From Parasphingorhabdus marina DSM 22363 (GTDB taxonomy: Bacteria > Pseudomonadota > Alphaproteobacteria > Sphingomonadales > Sphingomonadaceae): DNA of 64,000 nucleotides. Shown piece after piece: positions 30,985 to 38,789 of the stretch. Every line of letters begins with the position of its first letter. Positions within the stretch are counted from its first letter, which is position 1. A program made the translations under genes and the position numbers. The stretch covers positions 1,240,001 to 1,304,000 of the forward strand of contig NZ_FSQW01000001.1 of NCBI RefSeq assembly GCF_900128895.1, written 5' to 3'. Under the pieces are notes generated by a model. It was not told the origin of the DNA and did not search any database. It saw nothing but the letters and a program-made list of their open reading frames with translations.

Positions 30985-32012
30985 TCCTCGTCGCCGTAGA
31001 TGCCGACCATCTTGACGCCGGCGCTATTCGCTTTTCCGCGGTACATGCCCGGCGTGTTGAAACTCCAGGCAAAGGTGCCATCGGGCGCCGCCACAATCAC
31101 CCCGCCAGTGCCACCCAGCTCGCCGAGTTCTTCCATCACCTTGTCTGCCGCGGTCTTGGCATCCTCTCCCTTGAACCGCATGCGGGCGCAGATTTCATGC
31201 GCGACACCGAGGCGGATATAATATTCCCCCGCGCCGGTGGCCGAAATCGCGCAAGCGCGGTTATCCGCATAGGTTCCCGCGCCGATGATCGGACTGTCGC
31301 CGATCCGCCCCCAGCGCTTGCCCGTCAGTCCACCGGTCGACGTGCCGGCGGCGACATTGCCGCCCTGGTCGACTGCCACCGCGCCGACGGTTCCATATTT
31401 CATGTCGATGTCAAAATAGCTGACCTTGTCGCCGTCCTTGCCGGTTTGTCGCGCCTTCAGCTCTTCCAGCTGGCGATAACGTTCGTCTGTGGCAAACCAT
31501 TGTGGGCCCGCCTGTTCGAGACCTCTGAGGACCGCAAATTCATTGGCGCCATCCCGGCTGAGCAACACGTGCGGGCTCTCGTCCTTGACGGCGCGGGCCA
31601 GCTTGATCGGGTTCTTGGTCGTTGTGCTGCCGGCCACCGCTCCGGCTTCGCGGGTTTCGCCGTCCATGAAAGCGGCATCCATCTCGTTGCGGCCCTTGTA
31701 GGTGAAGACACTGCCCCGGCCCGCGTTGAAATTGGGATCATCTTCGAGCACGACAACGGCAGCTTCTACCGCGTCCATCGATGTCCCGCCTTGCGCCAGA
31801 ATCGCTGATCCGGCTTCCAGCGCCCGGTTCAATGCCGCGCGTACCTCGGCGTCTTTTTCCGCCGTGATGCGTTCGCGCTTGATGACGCCGGCGCCGCCAT
31901 GAATGACCAGGGACCAGTTTTTCTCTTCCATGCTGTCGGCTTTCTTTTCTTCTGCCAAAGCTGTGCTGCCCAGGGACAGGGTGGCGATGGCGGTGAACAG
32001 GGTTTTGAACAT
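30981..32012 (-). CDS. Isoaspartyl peptidase/L-asparaginase (Ntn-hydrolase)
   Basis: A 343-residue exported precursor of a plant-type asparaginase. A signal peptide (MFKTLFTAIATLSLGSTALA) is followed by WSLVIHGGAGVIKRE, which starts the family's N-terminal Ntn strand. The sequence continues with LEDDPNFNAGRGSVFT. The autocatalytic cleavage site is YGTVGAVAVDQGGNVAAGTSTGG, where the Thr of GTVGAVA becomes the new N-terminal nucleophile. These enzymes hydrolyse beta-aspartyl dipeptides and asparagine. The start at 32012 has AGAGGAGC upstream. It is coupled to the downstream S41 peptidase gene, which suggests joint processing of peptides in the periplasm. Confidence 0.92.
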   Translation of the reverse strand: MFKTLFTAIATLSLGSTALAEEKKADSMEEKNWSLVIHGGAGVIKRERITAEKDAEVRAALNRALEAGSAILAQGGTSMDAVEAAVVVLEDDPNFNAGRGSVFTYKGRNEMDAAFMDGETREAGAVAGSTTTKNPIKLARAVKDESPHVLLSRDGANEFAVLRGLEQAGPQWFATDERYRQLEELKARQTGKDGDKVSYFDIDMKYGTVGAVAVDQGGNVAAGTSTGGLTGKRWGRIGDSPIIGAGTYADNRACAISATGAGEYYIRLGVAHEICARMRFKGEDAKTAADKVMEELGELGGTGGVIVAAPDGTFAWSFNTPGMYRGKANSAGVKMVGIYGDEE

Positions 32013-32079
32013 CGTGCTGCTCCTCTTTGCGGCAGGACTAGCGTGAGCGGCCATAGCGGGCAAGCCCAATGCAGCTGCA

Positions 32080-32745
32080 CTACCAGGGGATTTCCCGTCC
32101 ATCATAATTATAGAAATGGCCGGTCTGGGCGGGGGCGAGACCGTCAATCACTTGCCGCAAGCCGCTGACACTTTCTTCAGGCGAAAGCGGAGCCTGCGGG
32201 CCACCCATGTCGGTTTGCACCCAGCCGGGATGCAGCATCGCCAGTGTCAGTCCGTCATTCTGCCATTGCAGGGCAAGCGATTTCCACGCCTGATTCACTG
32301 CCGCCTTGCTCGAGCGGTAATACATCATGCTGCCCGTATCATTCTCAGCGATGCTGCCGACCTGGCTAGACAAAACGACCATTTTCTTCTGACCGGACCG
32401 GGCAACATTGTCCTTCAGGCTGCTGGCCAGTTCAACCGGCGCGACGACATTGACGTTGAACAGGTCCAGCCAGCCCGAACGGTCAAAATCCGCCGGACCA
32501 TAAATGCCGGCATTATTGATGAACAGATCGACCGGCCGGTCACCCAGCGCCTCTGCAAGCTTTTGGACGCTGGCCTCATCTGCGACATCCAGCTCCATGG
32601 TTTCGGCGCCGGCAATGGTGTTCAGTTCATCTGCTGCGTCCGCTTGACGAGCGGTGCCGATAACCTCCCAGCCGTTGTCGGCATATTGTCGGGCCATTTC
32701 CAGTCCGATGCCGCGATTGGCTCCGGTTATCAGTACAGTGCTCAT
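32080..32745 (-). CDS. Short-chain dehydrogenase/reductase
   Basis: A 221-residue classical SDR. TGANRGIG (7-14) binds the nucleotide, INNAG (about 76-80) stabilises the central sheet, VLSSQVGS holds the catalytic Ser, and YYRSSK supplies the Tyr and Lys. An Arg right after the first strand's nucleotide motif (TARQAD) suggests NADP(H). Length matches the compact carbonyl-reductase-like SDRs. The substrate is unknown. It lies 67 bases upstream of the isoaspartyl peptidase gene on the same strand and is divergent from ispG. Confidence 0.9.
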   Translation of the reverse strand: MSTVLITGANRGIGLEMARQYADNGWEVIGTARQADAADELNTIAGAETMELDVADEASVQKLAEALGDRPVDLFINNAGIYGPADFDRSGWLDLFNVNVVAPVELASSLKDNVARSGQKKMVVLSSQVGSIAENDTGSMMYYRSSKAAVNQAWKSLALQWQNDGLTLAMLHPGWVQTDMGGPQAPLSPEESVSGLRQVIDGLAPAQTGHFYNYDGREIPW

Positions 32746-32856
32746 GGGGGTTTCCTTTCAAACGGGTTTTTTGGGCGAGGGAGACAATCTTCTCGCACCT
32801 GCGGCATGGAATGACTATATAGCGCGTAACAAGCAACAGCGCAGCAGGTTCCGAAC

Positions 32857-33993
32857 ATGACAAGCGAAAATCCCTCCTTGCGACCGTGGCGTGATATCGA
32901 ACGCCGGCAAAGTCGCCAGATCATGGTGGGTGACGTGCCAGTGGGTGGTGATGCGCCGATCACTGTCCAGACAATGACCAACACACCGACATCGGATGCC
33001 GGGGCGACAATAGACCAGATCCGGCGCTGCGAAGACGCTGGCGTCGATATCATCCGCGTGTCCTGCCCCGACGTCGAAAGCACCTCAGCACTCAAGCAGA
33101 TTGTCCGCGCCAGCCGAGTGCCGATCGTTGCAGATATCCATTTTCACTACAAACGCGGAATTGAGGCAGCGGAAGCGGGCGCCGCCTGCCTGCGGATCAA
33201 TCCCGGCAATATCGGATCGTCGGCACGGGTGAAGGAAGTGGTCGATGCCGCGAAGTCCAATGGCTGTGCGATCCGCATCGGCGTGAATGCCGGCAGCCTG
33301 GAAAAGGATTTGCTCGAAAAATATGGCGAACCTTGTCCCGAAGCGCTGGTTGAAAGTGCACTCGATCATATCAAGATCCTGCAGGACCATGATTTTCACG
33401 AATTCAAGGTGGCGGTGAAGGCCAGTGACGTGTTTCTGGCGGTGGCGGCCTATTCACAGCTGGCCGATGCGGTCGACTGTCCGTTGCATCTCGGTATCAC
33501 CGAGGCCGGCGGCCTGATCGGTGGCACGGTCAAAAGCTCTATTGGCATGGGCAACCTGCTCTGGGCCGGAATCGGCGACACGATCCGCGTCAGCCTGTCG
33601 GCGGAACCGGAAGAGGAAGTCCGGGTCGGTTATGAGATGCTCAAGGCGCTGGGACTCAGAACCCGCGGCGTCAGGGTGGTCTCCTGTCCGAGCTGCGCGC
33701 GCCAGGGCTTTGACGTGATCCGCACCGTGCAAACGCTCGAAGAGCGGCTCCAGCATATTCGGACACCGCTGTCGCTCTCGGTTCTGGGATGTGTCGTCAA
33801 CGGCCCCGGCGAAGCACGCGAAACCGACATCGGAATCACCGGTGGCGGCAAGGGCAAGCACATGGTCTATCTGTCCGGCGTCACCGACCATCATGTCGAG
33901 GATGGCGACATGGTCGATCACATCGTCAAGCTCGTCGAAGCGAAAGCAGCAGAAATTGAAGCTGCCGAAGATCAGGTCGAGGCGGCGGAATAG
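32857..33993 (+). CDS. ispG: 4-hydroxy-3-methylbut-2-enyl diphosphate synthase (IspG/GcpE)
   Basis: A 378-residue iron-sulfur enzyme of the MEP isoprenoid pathway; it reduces methylerythritol cyclodiphosphate to HMBPP. The N-terminal TIM barrel opens with [32 protein letters not shown]. The C-terminal [4Fe-4S] domain has [12 protein letters not shown] (two Cys) and [20 protein letters not shown] (the third Cys and the Glu ligand). A Glu/Ala-rich tail of about 15 residues ends the protein. The start ATG at 32857 is short of a strong ribosome-binding site but matches the family's start. An Rrf2 gene lies convergently just downstream. Confidence 0.96.
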   Translation: MTSENPSLRPWRDIERRQSRQIMVGDVPVGGDAPITVQTMTNTPTSDAGATIDQIRRCEDAGVDIIRVSCPDVESTSALKQIVRASRVPIVADIHFHYKRGIEAAEAGAACLRINPGNIGSSARVKEVVDAAKSNGCAIRIGVNAGSLEKDLLEKYGEPCPEALVESALDHIKILQDHDFHEFKVAVKASDVFLAVAAYSQLADAVDCPLHLGITEAGGLIGGTVKSSIGMGNLLWAGIGDTIRVSLSAEPEEEVRVGYEMLKALGLRTRGVRVVSCPSCARQGFDVIRTVQTLEERLQHIRTPLSLSVLGCVVNGPGEARETDIGITGGGKGKHMVYLSGVTDHHVEDGDMVDHIVKLVEAKAAEIEAAEDQVEAAE

Positions 33994-34006
33994 TCGCGCA
34001 TCGGGT

Positions 34007-34516
34007 TTATGATTGTGAGTCGCTCAGGGGTTCTGCCTCTTTCCCCAGCCACTGCATGATTGCCGTCAGATGCTCCGGCGAGGCATCATCGACAACCTGA
34101 CCGGCGATATCTGCAAGTGAGATGACTGCCAGACTTTCCCGGAAAGCGCGCTCGGCGGCGGCGAAGGCGGCAGCGATCTGGCAGGCCTTTTTGCAATCCT
34201 TCGGTTTCAGCCCGCATGGGCCGTTTTGGCGGATTTCCGTACATCGAAATGCCGGACCTTTTCCGTCGACCGCTGCCGTGATGTCCCACAAGCTGATCTG
34301 ATCCGCCGGTCTGGCCAGCCGATAGCCGCCATGTGCGCCGCGCGATGATCGGGTGATCCCGGCCTTGCTGAGCGCTTGCATCTGTTTTGCCATATAGGGC
34401 GCAGGGACGCCATGATAGCGGGCCAGGGCTTCCGCCTTGAGACCGCGCCCTGCGGGGAGCCCGTTTAGCAGCGCAGCCGCATGCACGGCCCATTCAACAC
34501 CTTTGGAAATCTGCAT
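34007..34516 (-). CDS. Rrf2-family transcriptional regulator, likely iron-sulfur or redox sensing
   Basis: A 169-residue protein. The N-terminal winged helix is typical: ISKGVEWAVHAAALLNGLP and MAKQMQALSKAGITRSSRGAHGGYRLARPADQISLWDITAAVDG. Its sensor segment, FRCTEIRQNGPCGLKPKDCKKAC, has four cysteines, the type of cluster that binds [2Fe-2S] or [4Fe-4S] in IscR, NsrR and RsrR relatives. The gene is divergent from the membrane-AhpD fusion gene at 34657. The motif ATATCCGAAT appears twice between them, once close to each gene, which points to autoregulation and control of the fusion gene. Confidence 0.9.
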   Translation of the reverse strand: MQISKGVEWAVHAAALLNGLPAGRGLKAEALARYHGVPAPYMAKQMQALSKAGITRSSRGAHGGYRLARPADQISLWDITAAVDGKGPAFRCTEIRQNGPCGLKPKDCKKACQIAAAFAAAERAFRESLAVISLADIAGQVVDDASPEHLTAIMQWLGKEAEPLSDSQS

Positions 34517-34551
34517 GGGTCATCTTTTCCAGTTCACTTTTCCGACATTGG

Positions 34552-34561
34552 ATATCCGAAT
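34552..34561. promoter_or_regulatory. Rrf2-proximal copy of the ATATCCGAAT motif
   Basis: ATATCCGAAT, part of a GGATATCC palindrome, lies 36 bases upstream of the Rrf2 start codon. It repeats the right half of the operator at 34607-34625. The compact spacing differs from that operator, so affinity may differ. Confidence 0.5.
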
Positions 34562-34606
34562 TTCCTGGGTCCCGCAAACATGTGAGTGATTGACTTCTGA
34601 CTTAAA

Positions 34607-34625
34607 TCGGATAAAAAATATCCGA
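34607..34625. promoter_or_regulatory. Putative Rrf2 operator upstream of the membrane-AhpD gene
   Basis: TCGGATA-AAAAA-TATCCGA is a perfect seven-base inverted repeat with a five-base A spacer. It ends 31 bases before the ATG at 34657. It lies between the divergent Rrf2 and membrane-AhpD genes and is partly repeated at 34552-34561. Confidence 0.65.
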
Positions 34626-34656
34626 ATAAAGCGATATGGATGGAAGGGAGCTCCAA

Positions 34657-35583
34657 ATGTTGACTGGCAAACCCGATTTTCTTGACCGGCTGGCGCAGTT
34701 TCTGGTTGCGGCTGTAGGGATATTTGCGCTGCTATTTGGCGCATTCATGATCATCAGCCCGCTCGACTGGTACACCGCGATTCCGACAGTGATCACGACC
34801 GGCCCGCCGAACAAACATTTCATCCGGGATATAGGAATCGCCTATTCGACCAGCGGAATCATCCTTCTTTACGCGAGCGTGAACATCCACATGCGCTGGC
34901 TGGTGGCTTTCGCCGGCAGTCTCTGGCTGGCCTTGCACGGGATATTGCACATCTACGAAGTCTCGGTGGGGATCTGTTCACCGGACATATTCTGGGCGGA
35001 CGCGCCCGGTGTCCTGGGCCCACCGCTGCTTGTCCATGTAGCGCTGACCATCCTGTTCCTGCGTCAGCGCGTGGCACCTGCGGGTATTCCAGATCTGGTA
35101 TTTCTGGGCGTAGTGGACCGGATGACGCCCGGCGAAAGCGCCTATGTTCATGAAATTGCCGGAGCCCCGGGACATGCGCTGGAGAAATTCAAGCATTTCA
35201 TGCCTGCGAGCAATCACCGGACCGAAGCTTCGGCGGACCTGCTTGCTGCCACCCGGATCGGGGCGGTGCTTGCTGAAGATTGCGGACCTTGCGCGATAAC
35301 AGCAGCCGAGGGCGCGCTGGCGGACAATGTCGACCGGGATACGGTAAACCGCATGTTGCGGGGGGATTTGTCGGGCGATCAGCAAACAGCCTTTGCATTT
35401 GGCCAGGCCATGGCGTGCCAGTCGGAAGAGGCATTCTCGCTTGGTGACCGGCTCGAACAAGACCATGGCCGCACCGTCCGGCTGGAACTGGCCATGGCCG
35501 CAGCGACAGTGCGTGTTTATCCGGCCATGAAGCGCGGACTGGGCCTGTCCCGCGCCTGTTCGCTGACACCCCTGCAAGTTTGA
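34657..35583 (+). CDS. Membrane domain fused to an AhpD/carboxymuconolactone-decarboxylase-like domain
   Basis: A protein of about 308 residues. The first 130 residues contain four transmembrane helices of DUF4345 type (LVAAVGIFALLFGAFMII, IAYSTSGIILLYASV, WLVAFAGSLWLALHGILHIY, VHVALTILFL). The C-terminal half is a helical AhpD-like domain with the EDCGPCAITAAEGAL motif, where Cys-x-x-Cys preceded by an acidic residue is the alkylhydroperoxidase active-site pattern. A role in peroxide or thiol redox chemistry at the membrane is inferred. An in-frame ATG at 34636 lacks a ribosome-binding site; ATG 34657 follows GGAAGGGAG. The Rrf2 operator just upstream suggests redox control. Confidence 0.75.
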   Translation: MLTGKPDFLDRLAQFLVAAVGIFALLFGAFMIISPLDWYTAIPTVITTGPPNKHFIRDIGIAYSTSGIILLYASVNIHMRWLVAFAGSLWLALHGILHIYEVSVGICSPDIFWADAPGVLGPPLLVHVALTILFLRQRVAPAGIPDLVFLGVVDRMTPGESAYVHEIAGAPGHALEKFKHFMPASNHRTEASADLLAATRIGAVLAEDCGPCAITAAEGALADNVDRDTVNRMLRGDLSGDQQTAFAFGQAMACQSEEAFSLGDRLEQDHGRTVRLELAMAAATVRVYPAMKRGLGLSRACSLTPLQV

Positions 35584-35587
35584 TTGC

Positions 35588-35633
35588 TCCTGTCCGGATT
35601 GCCCGCTAGAGCGGGGGTCGGACCCTGACAGGA
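35588..35633 (+). promoter_or_regulatory. Structured 5' leader able to hide the ribosome-binding site
   Basis: Three nested complementary pairs occur: TCCTGTC (35588-35594) with GACAGGA (35627-35633), CCCGCT with AGCGGG (35602-35607, 35610-35615), and GGGTC with GACCC (35615-35619, 35621-35625). GTCCG (35592-35596) can alternatively pair with CGGAC (35619-35623). The AGGA of the ribosome-binding site for the next gene lies inside GACAGGA, so the two folds are exclusive and one hides the site. It could also act simply as an intergenic hairpin. Confidence 0.45.
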
Positions 35634-35643
35634 AAGGCCCTCG

Positions 35644-37053
35644 ATGCCTGATTTTGAAACCGATTATCTTGTTGTTGGCAGCGGCGCTGTCGGCATGGCT
35701 TTTGCCGATACATTGCTGGACGAAAGCGATGCACATGTGACGATTGTCGATCGGCATGGCAAGCCGGGCGGGCACTGGAATGATGCCTATCCCTTTGTCG
35801 CGCTGCATCAGCCTTCGGCATTTTACGGCGTGAATTCGACTGAGCTCGGCAGCGGTCAGATTGACCAGAGTGGTCCGAACACGGGCTATTACGAACTGGC
35901 GACCGGCACCGAAGTCAGCGCCTATTTCGATCATGTGATGCAGAAGAAATTCCTGCCATCCGGGCGGGTCAGATATTTTCCGATGAGCGATTATCTGGGG
36001 GACGGCAAATTTGTCTCGCTCCTGTCCGGGGAAGAAACCCGGGTTGGCATCCGGTGCAAGACTGTTGATTCCACCTATTACGGGACAACTGTTCCCTCGA
36101 CCCATACGCCCAAATTTGATGTCGCTTCCGACGTCCGGTTCATTCCGCCCAACGACCTGCCGCGGCTTTGGCAGTCACCTGAACCGCGGCCGGACAAGTT
36201 TGTCATTGTCGGAGCAGGGAAAACTGCCATGGATGTCGGTGTCTGGCTGCTGCGCTCGGGAGCGGATCCGGCGGATATCATCTGGGTTTGTCCGCGGGAC
36301 AGCTGGATATTGAACCGGAACGCCACACAGCCCGGCAGCGAGTTTTTTCACCAGACCATCGGTGGTCAGCGGGACATTATGGCTGCCCTTGCGCAGGCCA
36401 CGGATGTCGAAGACCTGTTTTCCAGGCTGGAAGAAAGCAATGTGATGTTGCGGATCGACCCCGGGGTCCGGCCGGAAATGTTCCACTATGCCACAATCTC
36501 CCAGGGCGAGGTCGATATCCTCCGCAAGATCGGGAACATTGTCCGGATGGGACATGTCCAGTCGATCGACCACACCGGCATGCATCTGGTGGATGGCGAT
36601 TATCCGGTCGACGGTGATGCCCTGTATATCGACTGCACAGCCACGGCGGTCGAACGCCGGCCCATCGTACCGCAATTTCAGGACGACCTTGTCACGCTGC
36701 AGATGATCCGTGTACCGCAACCGGCTTTCAGCGCGGCTTTGACGGCCTTTCTGGAAGTCACCTATGATGATGACGAAACCAAAAACCGCCTGGGCGCACC
36801 GATCCCCTTGCCCGATGGAATTGAAGGTTATCCGCTGGCGACAATGACCAACATGATGAATCAATTTCAATGGTCACAGGACAAGATTGTCAACAAGTGG
36901 ATCAATGCCAGCAGGCTTGACGGATTCGGCAAGATGATCTTCGGTGTGTCTCCGGATGACACGGAAAAAATGGCGGTGCTGGAAGCTTTCCGCGCCAATG
37001 CCATGGCCGCGATGGGGAATCTCCCGAAACTGATCGAGCAAAACAAGGGTTGA
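35644..37053 (+). CDS. FAD/NAD(P)-binding monooxygenase-like oxidoreductase
   Basis: A 469-residue protein. The first dinucleotide-binding motif is VVGSGAVGMAFAD (about residues 10-22). A second nucleotide motif, IVGAGKTAMDVGVWLL, is at about residues 188-203. HGKPGGHWNDAYPFVALHQPSAFYG near the N terminus resembles flavin-dependent monooxygenases of the Baeyer-Villiger or N-hydroxylating type. The substrate is unknown. The gene follows the membrane-AhpD gene by 60 bases with a structured leader between them, and the thioredoxin-fold gene begins directly after its stop. Confidence 0.8.
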   Translation: MPDFETDYLVVGSGAVGMAFADTLLDESDAHVTIVDRHGKPGGHWNDAYPFVALHQPSAFYGVNSTELGSGQIDQSGPNTGYYELATGTEVSAYFDHVMQKKFLPSGRVRYFPMSDYLGDGKFVSLLSGEETRVGIRCKTVDSTYYGTTVPSTHTPKFDVASDVRFIPPNDLPRLWQSPEPRPDKFVIVGAGKTAMDVGVWLLRSGADPADIIWVCPRDSWILNRNATQPGSEFFHQTIGGQRDIMAALAQATDVEDLFSRLEESNVMLRIDPGVRPEMFHYATISQGEVDILRKIGNIVRMGHVQSIDHTGMHLVDGDYPVDGDALYIDCTATAVERRPIVPQFQDDLVTLQMIRVPQPAFSAALTAFLEVTYDDDETKNRLGAPIPLPDGIEGYPLATMTNMMNQFQWSQDKIVNKWINASRLDGFGKMIFGVSPDDTEKMAVLEAFRANAMAAMGNLPKLIEQNKG

Positions 37054-37578
37054 ATGATGCGATATGTGATCCTGATGCTGGGGCTCCTCCTGCTGGTACC
37101 GCATGCGCCGACGCTGGCTGCGGAACGCGACCATCCCGAAGCGCGACCTTATGACAAGAAAGCCGAGGCATCCCTTGCCGTGAATGCCGCACTGAAACAG
37201 GCCGGGCAAACGGGCAAGCGTGTTATTCTGGTCATGGGTGCCAACTGGTGCCACGATAGCCGCGGCCTTGCCGGCTGGTTTGAAAAACCCCGCTTTGCCA
37301 ACATGCTGCGCGATCGATATGAAGTCGTCTATGTCGATGTTGGAAAGCGGAACCGGAATATCGATATCGCGCAGCGCTTCGGTATCGAAAAAATTGTCGG
37401 GACCCCGACGGTGCTGGTTCTTTCTCCGGAAGGTGAATTGCTGAACCCCGATTCCGCCCCCACCTGGAGAAATGCGGCGAGCCGTGATGCAGACGATATC
37501 TATGCCCATTTCGAATCCTTCGAAGTGGAACGCGCTGACAAGAATGAAGAGGCTGGCGGGAAGCAGGAAAGCAGGTGA
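37054..37578 (+). CDS. Periplasmic thioredoxin-fold protein with a single-Cys active site
   Basis: A 174-residue protein with a signal peptide (MRYVILMLGLLLLVPHAPTLA) and a thioredoxin-fold core: VILVMGANWCHDSRGLAGWF, YEVVYVDVGKRNRN, and GIEKIVGTPTVLVLS with the cis-Pro. In place of the usual CxxC, the site reads CHDS, so only the first Cys remains. It may work by a monothiol (glutaredoxin-like) mechanism or as a chaperone-like domain. It starts immediately after the FAD protein's stop codon and its own stop overlaps the next start (GTGA), so the three genes form one operon. Confidence 0.82.
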   Translation: MMRYVILMLGLLLLVPHAPTLAAERDHPEARPYDKKAEASLAVNAALKQAGQTGKRVILVMGANWCHDSRGLAGWFEKPRFANMLRDRYEVVYVDVGKRNRNIDIAQRFGIEKIVGTPTVLVLSPEGELLNPDSAPTWRNAASRDADDIYAHFESFEVERADKNEEAGGKQESR

Positions 37579-38294
37579 AACGTTTCTTGACTATATTGCT
37601 GATCGTTCTGGGACTGATAGCGGTCCTTGTCTTTTTCATGCCGCTGCGACTGGCGGTGAGCCTGTCCGGCCTGGAAGACAGCCGGTTTTCGGCCCGGGAG
37701 ATCAGTGGGACAGTTTGGAATGGCCGAATCGAGGCCGCGAGGATTGGCGTATTCGATCTGGGAGATCTAAATGCTGGCGTGCAATTCCTACCCTTGCTGA
37801 CCGGCCAGGTCAAAATCGATCTTGAGCGCCCGGCTTCCGATGGCGATGGCGGACTTAGTGCAACGCTTGGCAAGCGCGGCCCGAATTTGCTGGTGGAAGA
37901 TGCGACAACCCGGTTGCAGCTGGGAAGTGAACTGGCGCCAATGCCAGCGTCGGATATTGATCTGGATGCGGTCAGTGTGACGTTTGCGAACGGGAGATGT
38001 CAGTCGGCCACGGGTCAGGTACGTCTGTCACTGGATGCGAATATTCCCGGCCTGGATCTCAAGCGGGGACTGCTTGGAAACGCCAAATGTGAAGATGGTG
38101 TCCTGATCCTGCCCCTAGTCGGCGCTTCGGGCATGGAAGAGCTCACCATGAAACTGGAAGGCAACGGGTTTTACACGGCAAGATTGCTCCTGCGGGGGAA
38201 CGAGAGTACCTGGACGCTTATCCTGCCCACGCTGGGCTTTCTCAAGACCCCGGATGGTTATGCGATTAAGATTGCGGGTCAAATGGGGAAATAG
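37575..38294 (+). CDS. gspN: GspN-like type II secretion protein
   Basis: A 239-residue inner-membrane protein with one N-terminal helix (FLTILLIVLGLIAVLVFFMP) and a periplasmic domain. The SREISGTVWNGRIEAARIG-like segment near residues 37-57, the GLLGNAKCEDGVLILPLVG segment and the two Cys of FANGRCQ and NAKCED match GspN, a minor component of the type II secretion apparatus. No other gsp gene is in the window, so it is detached from the main locus or has a different role here. The GTG start overlaps the upstream stop. Confidence 0.72.
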   Translation: MKRFLTILLIVLGLIAVLVFFMPLRLAVSLSGLEDSRFSAREISGTVWNGRIEAARIGVFDLGDLNAGVQFLPLLTGQVKIDLERPASDGDGGLSATLGKRGPNLLVEDATTRLQLGSELAPMPASDIDLDAVSVTFANGRCQSATGQVRLSLDANIPGLDLKRGLLGNAKCEDGVLILPLVGASGMEELTMKLEGNGFYTARLLLRGNESTWTLILPTLGFLKTPDGYAIKIAGQMGK

Positions 38295-38295
38295 C

Positions 38296-38583
38296 CTAAT
38301 AGCGATAATAGGTTTTTCGCCGCCGCCGTTTGTGACCCGAAAGGATTTCAAAAGTGCGCCGGATCAGCCTGAACGGATAGGCAACTCCAATGACAAAAGC
38401 CCATTTCAAGGCCAGGGCAAGGAACAGGGCGGCGATCATGATGGGCACGAACGGGAAGAAGTAAAAATGCTTCCTGCTCATCCGGGCGACTTCTGTTTTG
38501 GGTGCGAACCTGACCAGCATCGCCGACAGCAAAAAACTGAACATCAGATATCCTGCCAGTGTGAGGACGATCTCGAGCGGCAT
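38296..38583 (-). CDS. Small hypothetical membrane protein
   Basis: A 95-residue protein with two hydrophobic helices (VLTLAGYLMFSFLLSAMLV and FFPFVPIMIAALFLALALKWAFVIG) and a very basic C terminus (KRRRRKTYYRY). The start at 38583 has AAGGA nine bases upstream on the minus strand. I do not recognise it. It sits convergently against the gspN-like gene, with stop codons almost touching. It could be a genuine small membrane protein. There is no sign that it encodes an enzyme. Confidence 0.5.
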   Translation of the reverse strand: MPLEIVLTLAGYLMFSFLLSAMLVRFAPKTEVARMSRKHFYFFPFVPIMIAALFLALALKWAFVIGVAYPFRLIRRTFEILSGHKRRRRKTYYRY

Positions 38584-38789
38584 GCAGGGGTTCCTTCGGG
38601 TCTGGCGTCTCAACCCCCTGTCGCCGTGAAACGCGTGATATGCCCCCTTGTAATTCTACATGTATTTGGCGATTCCAGTAAGTCCATCCGTCCGCATTTG
38701 TCTTTCGGTTCGGCGTGGGTTTTGGTTCTCAACAGGCTTGTCGGTCGGGCATGAAGCCGTTAGCCCGTGGATGAACAGGATGGATGTGA

